This document shows, one piece after another, positions 1 to 5,459 of a DNA stretch of 6,224 bases. The stretch is taken from positions 1 to 6,224 of the forward strand of contig JABSSB010000208.1 of NCBI GenBank assembly GCA_013214715.1. Reading direction: 5' to 3'. Every line of letters begins with the position of its first letter. Positions within the stretch are counted from its first letter, which is position 1. This stretch comes from Paracoccaceae bacterium (GTDB taxonomy: Bacteria > Pseudomonadota > Alphaproteobacteria > Rhodobacterales > Rhodobacteraceae). The position numbers and the translations under genes were made by a program. The notes beneath the pieces are model-generated. The model was not told the origin of the DNA, searched no databases, and was given only the letters and a program-made list of their open reading frames with translations.

Positions 1-217
1 CCCACGACTATGCGCGGTCGATCCCTCCCGTTGGGAGTGTCGGAAATGCCGTCGGTTTGCAAGCCATGTCCGCCCTTGTATCGACAACCGCGACCGCAAT
101 GCCACGCCGCCTCAACCCCGCCGGGTCATCTTGTGCTAAGCTGTGGCAGGTCCGACCGGAATGACAGCCTTGCGCAGGCGAGTGCGAGGCGCAAAGGTAA
201 CTGGCTGAAAGGCTGGC

Positions 218-245
218 TGGACATAAGTGGTATGAAGCATTTATT
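218..245 (+). promoter_or_regulatory. Weak candidate sigma70-type promoter before the GT4-GT2 gene
   Basis: TGGACA at 218-223 matches the -35 consensus at five of six positions. After a 16-base spacer, TTTATT at 240-245 matches the -10 consensus at four of six. Transcription would begin near 252, giving a leader of about 40 bases. If the open frame ending at 294 is a real upstream gene, translational coupling through the ATGA overlap would make this promoter unnecessary. Short matches of this quality arise easily by chance. Confidence 0.2.
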
Positions 246-281
246 CCAAAATGGGCACCGAGCCGACACTGACAGCTTAAC

Positions 282-287
282 GAGGAG
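282..287 (+). promoter_or_regulatory. Shine-Dalgarno for the GT4-GT2 gene
   Basis: GAGGAG lies three bases before the ATG at 291. The spacing is tighter than the usual 5-9 bases, but the match to the anti-Shine-Dalgarno is strong. The next in-frame ATG (318) has no purine-rich site in front of it, so this motif favours the start at 291. Confidence 0.6.
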
Positions 288-290
288 CGC

Positions 291-2861
291 ATGACCATCG
301 CACCGCCCATCGATGACATGGCTGCAGAGACTCAATCTGAGATCGCGACGCTGTTTTCTACAGACCACACGCGGCATCAGGCCAACGCTCTGATCCGCAT
401 CTGCACGCTGCTTTTTCCTCAGACGCGCATCACCTATGACACGCATCTTCTGGGCACAGCGACCGGTGAACCAGATTTGGTTCAGTTCGTGGACGACGCA
501 CCGCCCGAAACCCCGCAAAACGGCGACATCCGCTTTACCTCGGGGCCGATCGACGCGCGCGCAGAGATCCATGTCCGCGCCGGCCTTGTCGCAGACCCTG
601 CCGCCCTGCACGCAGATGACACGCCAACGCAGCCGAATTTCTCGGGGCCGGTGCTACAGGCCACCTATCGGACACCAATCCTGTTGGAACGGGCCAAACA
701 CCATGTCGAAGAGCGCAATCGCCGCCTTCTCAGCAAGCGGCATCAGCACAGCCCCCTAAGCCGTGATCCTGCGGATGCCAACCGGCCAAAGGAGAGAGAT
801 CGCTCCAAACGACCGGCGATTTTAGTCGGCTTTCACTGGCTGGAAATCGGCGGTGCGGAAGCTTTGGCCTTTGACAGTGTGCGATGGGCCCTTGCTGCAG
901 GCCTGCGCGTGCTTGTCATCGGTGACCGCCCTGCGCCGCAAAGACTCGCCGATCAGCTGCCCGACCACCCGGATGTCGAATTCCTGCGCCCCGACGCCTA
1001 CCTGCCGCATGACAACTGGTTCAGATTTCTGGATCGCCTGATCGCCACGGAAAACGTCGTGGCCTTGCATCTGCATCACCACAAGCGGCTCTATGACAAT
1101 TTGATGCGCCTGCGGGAAACCTGGCCTGATCTGCATGTCATCGACAGCACGCATATCATCGAACACAAAGACGGTGGCTACCCACGCGCATCGGGTGTCT
1201 GGTCTCGGTACATCGACACCCATCACGTTATCAGCACCGAGTTGATCAATTATCTGACCCACGGCTTCGGGGTCGGGCCGCGGGTCCGGCTGGGTCGGAT
1301 GCTCCCGCCCAGATCCTCCGATGCGCCGCGTCCCAAGCTGCGCTTCACGCCGGGCCAAAAGAGCCTCAGGCTGGGTTTCGTAGGGCGTATGGTGCACCAG
1401 AAACGTGCCCCGCTTGCCATTCATCTTGTGATCCGCCTGCGCCGCTGGGCGAGCTCCAACGGGATTACGCTGCACCTCGATATGGTGGGGACGGGGCCTT
1501 ATCTGGACGTGGTCAAAACCATGATCCGGCGCCATGGGCTGGAGAATATGGTCACCCTGCATCCGGCCCATACCGATGTCCCGGCTTTGCTGGGCGAGAT
1601 CGACATGCTTGTCATCCCGTCAGCAAATGAAGGGCTGGCCCTTGTCGGATATGCAGCAATCGCCGCAGGCGCCTTGCCGATCAGTACCGATGTTGGCGCA
1701 CAGAAAGAGTTGATCGCACCGCCATTGCTGACACCAAAACCGCCCGCAGCCTGTTTGCGCCGGATGGACCGCCTGATCCGCCACTTGTGGCAGGACGCCG
1801 AATTTACAGAGACCTGCAAGACAGCGACCGTGGCGCAGTTCGAAAACCTGCGCAACGACCCAACCGCCGAAGAGGAGTTGGGCAACCTTTATGCAGAAAT
1901 CCTCGAAAGCGCTCGGCACAGGCCGCAGGTTCAGGACCTCCATCCGCGCCTTGCGGCTGTGATTGTCACCCATAACCGTGCCGACAAGCTGGCCAATGTG
2001 CTGGACGCGCTGGCGCGCCAGACCCGGCCGCCGGATGTGATCTTTGTGGTCGACAACGCATCGACCGACCATACGCCGGACTTGCTGGAACAACGGGCCG
2101 ACACCACCCCAAACCTGCGCATTTTGCGATTGGATCAAAACCTTGGCGGCGCGGGTGGTTTCAACGCCGGGGTCAAGGCCGCCTATCGCGATGGCGCGCA
2201 GCTGGTCTGGATCAGCGATGATGACGCCTATCCCGCGCCTGACGCCATCGAAATGCTGGAAACCGCTTTGGAGGTCTTTGAAGACGACACGCATATCCGT
2301 GCACCTTTCGCCTGCTCCGCGGTGCGTTGGACCGATGGGTCGCTTTGCGAGATGAACACGCCCGACACGGTTTGGGACTGGCCAAGATTTTTCTCGAGCA
2401 AGACACCCTATTTCCTTGTGCGATCCTGCAGCTTTGTGTCGGTGCTTGTCCCGCGATGGGCGATCCGTGAACATGGTCTGCCGATCAAGGATTTTTTCAT
2501 CTGGTATGACGATGCCGAATACACTTTGCGCCTTGCCCGTAGTCATCCGGGCCTGTTTGTGCCGGATAGTCGGGTGATCCATGATCTGGCCGTCAATCAG
2601 GGTGTGAATTACGGGCTGGTCAACGAAACCACCTTGTGGAAATTCAAATACGGAGCCCGCAACGAAGCCGCGATGCAGTTGCGCGATCGCGGCCTGCCCG
2701 GATTGGCGGCCTTTGCGCATCGGGTGCGGGGACAGATGCGCGGCGGTGAAGTGCCAAGACCGCTTCGACGCCAGATCTACCGCGCGCTCCTAAGAGGCTT
2801 ATGGTTTCGCCCTAAGATCGAGTTTGCGCAGGCAGATCAGGGCCAAGTTCCGCCGTTTTAA
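291..2861 (+). CDS. Bifunctional GT4-GT2 glycosyltransferase (two-domain fusion)
   Basis: This 856-residue cytoplasmic protein probably adds two sugars in a surface polysaccharide pathway; donors and acceptor cannot be read from the sequence. Residues 1-173 match no fold I recognise and end in a basic, charged linker. Residues ~176-540 form a GT4-type GT-B domain: GGAEA near 187, the GR...HQK phosphate-binding region (G365, R366, K371), VGTGP at 399-403, and the C-terminal SANEG motif (E447). The second Glu of the GT4 EX7E signature is replaced by Ala455. Residues ~553-800 form a GT2 GT-A domain like mycobacterial GlfT2 and rhamnosyltransferases: VIVTHNR, VVDNASTD, NLGGAGGFN, metal-binding DDD at 643-645, WYDDAEY (D740, D741, E743) with the likely catalytic base, VIHD (H764), and the late YGARN motif. 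No signal peptide or clear membrane segment is visible. The start is the ATG after GAGGAG. It converges with a second GlfT2-like gene on the other strand. The two-enzyme call is firm; specificity is open. Confidence 0.93.
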   Translation: MTIAPPIDDMAAETQSEIATLFSTDHTRHQANALIRICTLLFPQTRITYDTHLLGTATGEPDLVQFVDDAPPETPQNGDIRFTSGPIDARAEIHVRAGLVADPAALHADDTPTQPNFSGPVLQATYRTPILLERAKHHVEERNRRLLSKRHQHSPLSRDPADANRPKERDRSKRPAILVGFHWLEIGGAEALAFDSVRWALAAGLRVLVIGDRPAPQRLADQLPDHPDVEFLRPDAYLPHDNWFRFLDRLIATENVVALHLHHHKRLYDNLMRLRETWPDLHVIDSTHIIEHKDGGYPRASGVWSRYIDTHHVISTELINYLTHGFGVGPRVRLGRMLPPRSSDAPRPKLRFTPGQKSLRLGFVGRMVHQKRAPLAIHLVIRLRRWASSNGITLHLDMVGTGPYLDVVKTMIRRHGLENMVTLHPAHTDVPALLGEIDMLVIPSANEGLALVGYAAIAAGALPISTDVGAQKELIAPPLLTPKPPAACLRRMDRLIRHLWQDAEFTETCKTATVAQFENLRNDPTAEEELGNLYAEILESARHRPQVQDLHPRLAAVIVTHNRADKLANVLDALARQTRPPDVIFVVDNASTDHTPDLLEQRADTTPNLRILRLDQNLGGAGGFNAGVKAAYRDGAQLVWISDDDAYPAPDAIEMLETALEVFEDDTHIRAPFACSAVRWTDGSLCEMNTPDTVWDWPRFFSSKTPYFLVRSCSFVSVLVPRWAIREHGLPIKDFFIWYDDAEYTLRLARSHPGLFVPDSRVIHDLAVNQGVNYGLVNETTLWKFKYGARNEAAMQLRDRGLPGLAAFAHRVRGQMRGGEVPRPLRRQIYRALLRGLWFRPKIEFAQADQGQVPPF

Positions 2862-3010
2862 CCCCTACAAAGCGCGTTGCGTCCCGTCGGGCGCCTCCAA
2901 CCGGGTCAAAAGTATGAATCAACCGACCCGCGACATCTATCACCAGGGCATGGTCATGTGTTGCAAGCCGTCTGGCAATGCATCTGCGCGCGTTGTGATG
3001 ACGGCGCCCT
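2862..3010. other. Convergent intergenic gap
   Basis: About 150 bases separate the stop codons of the fused glycosyltransferase (+) and the single-domain GT2 (-). No credible gene lies here; the short open frames crossing it have no recognisable protein content. Its only notable structure is the hairpin at 2967-3005. No classical T-tract terminator is visible for either gene. Confidence 0.6.
2967..3005 (+). terminator. Candidate hairpin terminator without a U-tract
   Basis: GCCGTC (2967-2972) pairs perfectly with GACGGC (3000-3005). Inside this, GCAATGC (2975-2981) pairs with GCGTTGT (2990-2996), with two G-U wobbles in plus-strand RNA. A small internal loop (TG opposite GAT) separates the two stems and the terminal loop is eight bases. 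The wobbles become A-C mismatches in minus-strand RNA, so the structure favours the plus strand, that is the end of the fused glycosyltransferase transcript about 105 bases after its stop. No T-run follows on either strand, so intrinsic termination is uncertain; it could instead protect an RNA 3' end. Confidence 0.35.
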
Positions 3011-4066
3011 TCAGACCTTGCGCGATGACAGTTCCGGTTTCTGCTTGGTTGCATCGCCACCCGCTGCGGCCCAGGCCAGAACCTGATCATGATCAACGGA
3101 AATACGCCCGCGCAACCCGTCCCAAATGGCGCGCCGCAGCAGGCCCAGAAACAGACGCTTCTGACCGAGGTGGTTGAATACCCGCAAGACCCATTTGGTC
3201 AGAACGAGCGGCAGCAAGACCCAGAAGAACCACCCTGCAACGCGGCGATACAGCATCAACAAATTGCGATGGTAGTAATACACCTTCCAGATCGGTGTGA
3301 ATTGGCGCCCGTCCGCAGCCCCTCCGAAGGTGCCCATGTCATGTTCAAACCGTAGCGCCGGATCAAACATGATCTGCCCACCTGCAGCCGTCAGCTCCAG
3401 CGTATACAGCGTATCATCGGTATAGATGAAAAAATCGGGATCAGGATATCCGATCAGATCCACCGCGCGCCGGGACAGAAACAGCCCGACAAATGACGCC
3501 ACATCCACCTGCCGTGCTGGCCCCTGATAGGCGTCCGGCCCAACGTGAAAGCCTTTACGCCCGCGCAGAGCCGTGCGCAGAAAATCGCGCCAATGCCAGA
3601 ACGGGTTATTAGAAGGCGCATTCATGCCGCAAATCTCACCGCTGGGCAGATAAACTGCCGCGGCCACGCCATCGACCTGAGGATTGCTGGCATGAAACAG
3701 CGCAAGCGTGTCCGGTTCGGGTCGCGCATCGTCATCCATGACCAAAAGCCAATCGGGATCATGGCGCAAAACGGCTTCACGCATTCCGATTTCAAAACCA
3801 CCGGCGCCGCCGATATTTCGTTCGAGTTCAATCACATCCAAGCGTGGATCGGATTGCACCTGAAGCCAGGCGGTTGTGTCGTCGGTGCTGTGATTGTCGA
3901 CCACCACGATTTTCTTCAAATGCACAGGGTCTGCGTCAAGTAACCGGGCCAGCGTTACCTTGAGCTTTGCAAGCCTATTATAGGTGACGACAACGGCAAC
4001 GAGGGACCCCACTGATACGCTGGTGTCCTGCCTAGACCCGGAATGTTCGTTGCTCAATCTTGTCAC
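3011..4066 (-). CDS. GlfT2-like family 2 glycosyltransferase
   Basis: A GT-A glycosyltransferase of 351 residues or slightly fewer, related to galactofuranosyl- and rhamnosyl-transferases and to the C-terminal half of the fused enzyme at 291-2861. Motifs in order: VAVVVTYNR (23-31), VVVDNHSTDD (54-63), NIGGAGGFE (84-92), metal-binding DDD (111-113), FFIYTDDTLYT with D217-D218, FEHD (H242), and YYYHRN (263-268). Where many relatives have WDDxE, this protein has TDDTL, so Leu220 replaces the Glu; the Asp pair holding the probable catalytic base is kept. The hydrophobic stretch 278-298 with basic flanks could associate with the membrane, fitting a lipid-linked acceptor. The start is uncertain: the GTG at 4066 has no good Shine-Dalgarno, TTG at 4057 and GTG at 4012 are alternatives, and 4012 would begin almost directly at the first beta strand. 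The frame is open upstream to 4157 but offers no ATG, GTG or TTG there. It follows the DUF2793 gene by about 110 bp and probably acts in the same glycan pathway as the dehydratase. Confidence 0.9.
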   Translation of the reverse strand: MTRLSNEHSGSRQDTSVSVGSLVAVVVTYNRLAKLKVTLARLLDADPVHLKKIVVVDNHSTDDTTAWLQVQSDPRLDVIELERNIGGAGGFEIGMREAVLRHDPDWLLVMDDDARPEPDTLALFHASNPQVDGVAAAVYLPSGEICGMNAPSNNPFWHWRDFLRTALRGRKGFHVGPDAYQGPARQVDVASFVGLFLSRRAVDLIGYPDPDFFIYTDDTLYTLELTAAGGQIMFDPALRFEHDMGTFGGAADGRQFTPIWKVYYYHRNLLMLYRRVAGWFFWVLLPLVLTKWVLRVFNHLGQKRLFLGLLRRAIWDGLRGRISVDHDQVLAWAAAGGDATKQKPELSSRKV

Positions 4067-4102
4067 CGTCCAATGCTTTGCCCCACTGGCCGCCTCTGCC
4101 AG

Positions 4103-4133
4103 ACCCGACCGAAGCTGACGCGCCGGGTCGGGT
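4103..4133. repeat. 8-bp inverted repeat in the DUF2793-GT2 gap
   Basis: ACCCGACC (4103-4110) and GGTCGGGT (4126-4133) are perfect reverse complements around a 15-base loop. In minus-strand RNA the hairpin would lie after the DUF2793 stop codon and in the leader of the downstream glycosyltransferase. On the plus strand it is followed by TGGGTTGGGGTTTT. It may be a weak terminator or attenuator. Its right arm overlaps the G-quadruplex motif, so the two structures could not form together. Confidence 0.5.
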
Positions 4134-4143
4134 TGGGTTGGGG
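4125..4143 (+). other. G-quadruplex motif
   Basis: Four G-runs, GGG-TC-GGG-TT-GGG-TT-GGGG, with uniform two-base loops, meet the usual definition of a three-tetrad intramolecular G-quadruplex. Short loops generally make such structures stable. The G-rich strand is the template for the minus-strand genes, so RNA polymerase reading from the DUF2793 gene towards the GT2 gene would meet it. Whether it folds in the cell is unknown. Confidence 0.6.
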
Positions 4144-4151
4144 TTTTAGAA

Positions 4152-4180
4152 CATATCTATCTGCAAGGTCTGTGCGTCAA
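4152..4180 (-). promoter_or_regulatory. Candidate promoter for the downstream GT2 gene
   Basis: On the minus strand TTGACG (4180-4175) matches the -35 consensus at five of six positions and contains the TGA stop of the DUF2793 gene. A 17-base spacer leads to GATATG (4157-4152, three of six); a 19-base spacer leads to TATGTT (four of six). Transcription would start near 4145, beside the G-rich tract, and give a leader of about 80 bases carrying the inverted repeat. The -35 is good and the -10 mediocre. Confidence 0.3.
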
Positions 4181-5337
4181 TACCAACGCCCAATCCAGAC
4201 CCGATTGCTGCCGACCTTTGTAATCGTGCCGACAAACGGCATTGGTGCTGTGGTTATGGACGAATTGGCATTGGTACAAATCTGGGTGCCGTCGGCAAAC
4301 CGAATATAACTTCCGTTGCTGTTGGCCCAATGCTCCATCGCGGCTTCGGTTGGCTGCCCGCCACTTTCCGAGACCGTGCCAACGATCGTGGCCGAGGTCA
4401 TCGCCAAAGCCCAAGGGGTGAAGCCGCCGCCATTATGATAGCGTTGCAACGTGACCCCATCGTCAAAGGTCACCGATTGCAGAAAACTGTTGGCGTCACA
4501 ACGCTGCACCTGCACGACACCTTTGGTGGACCCCATGGGGCGGTTCTGTGTGGCCGTTCCCATGCGATACTGACCCGTTGCAATATCCGTTGCATCCATA
4601 TCGTCGAGGAGCTGCGCGGCCCCCGTCGTCCCCAGCCCAAAAGCCCCCACCGGCATCAATCGGCCCGGCGTCGTATCTTTGGGATCGTTCATCACTACAT
4701 CCCCGGTGACGGTGCCATCCACAGCAGAAATCTGCAAGGCCGTGCGCCAGGTACTGCCATCAGCTGAGGTCTTAACGCTAAGCTCGGTGTCACCCGCCAG
4801 CCCAATTTCAGCATGTCCCGTCCAACCCGACTGGAACAAAAGCGATGCAGTCTGCGTATCCGTCGACTTATTGACCTTGATCTGATGGCCAGTTCCATCG
4901 CCCGAAAACAGCGATGCCTGCGACATGACGGCCAAGCGGTTTGTAGTATCATACGATGTGCCGATGCCAAGACCCTCAAGATTGTCGGTCTCCCCCGACA
5001 ATGCGATCCAATCCGTGCCGGTGCGGATCATGACCTGGCCAGCGCCTTGATCAAACAGGCGCCAGCCTTGCGCTGGCTGCAGGAATGTCCAAGCCCCATC
5101 AACCCATGCCGCGATTTGATGATCTTTGCCTTGCCATGCCCCTGTCGGGGACGCACCCAGCGCATAGAGAGTGCCATCGACCGGAGACAAAGGCGGATCG
5201 CTCTGGTCAATCGCCTCCACAGAAAGCTGCACCAGCAAGTCGAGATGGCGCAGCGCCTCATTATGAGTAACATGCTTTTGCGCCTGAGCAGGCATCAGGT
5301 AAGGCAGCTGAAGACGAGCGGATACAGCAGATGACAT
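4177..5337 (-). CDS. DUF2793 tail-fibre-like protein (phage or GTA type)
   Basis: A 386-residue protein. Residues ~6-93 carry the DUF2793 domain: RLQLPYLMPAQAQKHVTHNE near the start, then PPLSPVDGTLYALG and a WVDGAW...PAQGWRLF end. Residues ~130-210 form a Gly/Thr/Ser-rich beta module (SLLFQSGWTGHAEIGLAGD, SADGSTW). Residues ~236-312 resemble a pyocin-knob fibre domain (GQYRMG, VVQVQRCD, QRYHNGGGFTPW). The tip has the fibre-type motif GSYIRFADGTQIC and ends WIGRWY. This order suits a receptor-binding fibre of a phage or gene transfer agent, but no other virion gene is in the window, so no prophage is visible. I place the start at the ATG 5335-5337: family members begin a few residues before LPYLMP, and GGGAG lies seven bases upstream. 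An ATG 32 codons earlier (5433) sits in the CtrA-type box and is rejected. Its own leader and its flanking polysaccharide genes suggest separate regulation. Family assignment is confident; the GTA role is inferred. Confidence 0.88.
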   Translation of the reverse strand: MSSAVSARLQLPYLMPAQAQKHVTHNEALRHLDLLVQLSVEAIDQSDPPLSPVDGTLYALGASPTGAWQGKDHQIAAWVDGAWTFLQPAQGWRLFDQGAGQVMIRTGTDWIALSGETDNLEGLGIGTSYDTTNRLAVMSQASLFSGDGTGHQIKVNKSTDTQTASLLFQSGWTGHAEIGLAGDTELSVKTSADGSTWRTALQISAVDGTVTGDVVMNDPKDTTPGRLMPVGAFGLGTTGAAQLLDDMDATDIATGQYRMGTATQNRPMGSTKGVVQVQRCDANSFLQSVTFDDGVTLQRYHNGGGFTPWALAMTSATIVGTVSESGGQPTEAAMEHWANSNGSYIRFADGTQICTNANSSITTAPMPFVGTITKVGSNRVWIGRWY

Positions 5338-5344
5338 GGCAAAA

Positions 5345-5349
5345 CTCCC
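5345..5349 (-). promoter_or_regulatory. Shine-Dalgarno that sets the DUF2793 gene start
   Basis: GGGAG on the minus strand lies seven bases before the ATG at 5335-5337, an ideal spacing. The in-frame ATGs further upstream (5433 and 5385) have no comparable site. Just upstream, CGGAC-CGGT-GTCCG (5374-5361 on the minus strand) could form a small hairpin in the leader. Confidence 0.65.
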
Positions 5350-5434
5350 GAAAGACCCGGCGGACACCGGTCCGACCTTTGCCATAAAATGACTTGCAAG
5401 CCCTAAGCCAGCGTTACCCGCGAGCACGGTCATC

Positions 5435-5449
5435 TTAAGATTTGGTTAA
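5435..5449 (-). promoter_or_regulatory. CtrA-type binding box (TTAA-N7-TTAA)
   Basis: On the minus strand the sequence is TTAACCAAATCTTAA, a perfect match to the TTAA-N7-TTAA consensus of the CtrA response regulator of Alphaproteobacteria. It lies 10 bases after the dehydratase stop codon and about 98 bases before the DUF2793 start, the only downstream gene it could plausibly control directly. CtrA is known to control motility genes and, in Rhodobacter capsulatus, gene-transfer-agent expression. The match is exact, but binding is not shown and an eight-base core can occur by chance. Confidence 0.55.
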
Positions 5450-5459
5450 GCCTGCCCAA

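Larger units (their letters stand above)
1..290. other. Left-edge region with no confidently identified gene
   Basis: I cannot assign a product here. Three things can be seen. (1) On the plus strand the frame of position 1 is open from the window edge to a TGA at 292-294, so it overlaps the next start as ATGA, a common operon arrangement. Only its last ~40 codons look protein-like (tail GNWLKGWLDISGMKHLF, ending DTDSLTRSA); the part before is Cys/Pro/Arg-rich and does not. (2) The frame of position 3 is open from the edge to a TGA at 162-164 and reads as a more natural protein (SIPPVGSVGNAVGLQAMSAL). (3) Third-position GC is about 63-64% in both pieces, which decides nothing. The region could be the 3' end of an upstream gene, possibly with a frameshift near 140-165, or plain intergenic DNA. 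No tRNA, CRISPR or strong terminator is visible. A small CTCCC-GTT-GGGAG hairpin lies at 25-37 without a T-run. Confidence 0.3.
5338..5459 (-). other. Leader of the DUF2793 gene
   Basis: This 122-base gap between the dehydratase stop and the DUF2793 start contains the CtrA-type box, an untranslated in-frame extension, a small hairpin and the ribosome-binding site. No rho-independent terminator for the dehydratase is visible, so read-through into the DUF2793 gene is possible alongside a dedicated promoter. No convincing -10 element could be picked out. Confidence 0.5.

Noticed and set aside
822..1571. 249-codon antisense open frame
   Set aside because: It is a shadow of the GT4 domain, with no protein-family motif and no plausible ribosome-binding context.
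1620..2720. 366-codon open frame antisense to the fused glycosyltransferase
   Set aside because: It lies wholly inside a gene with clear GT motifs, has no recognisable domains, and is explained by GC-biased third codon positions leaving the antisense frame open.
3083..3094. GATCATGATC palindrome near 3085
   Set aside because: It lies within the coding sequence of the GT2 gene and is fully explained by its codons; short GATC palindromes are expected by chance.
2812..3177. Small open frames across the convergent gap (2812-3096 -, 2824-3177 +, 2877-3086 +)
   Set aside because: Each overlaps the end of a real glycosyltransferase gene, and their translations are Arg/Pro-rich without recognisable content.
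4330..5334. Plus-strand open frames across the DUF2793 gene (4330-4767, 4813-5334)
   Set aside because: They are Arg/His-rich with no motifs, while the minus strand encodes a recognisable DUF2793 protein throughout.
4177..5337. Prophage or integrated element
   Set aside because: Only one fibre-like gene is present. No integrase, capsid, portal, terminase or attachment-site repeats are visible, and both flanking genes are polysaccharide genes.
5338..5433. 32-codon N-terminal extension of the DUF2793 protein starting at 5433
   Set aside because: That ATG touches the CtrA-type box and has no Shine-Dalgarno, and family members begin just before LPYLMP. The ATG at 5335-5337 has a well-spaced GGGAG.
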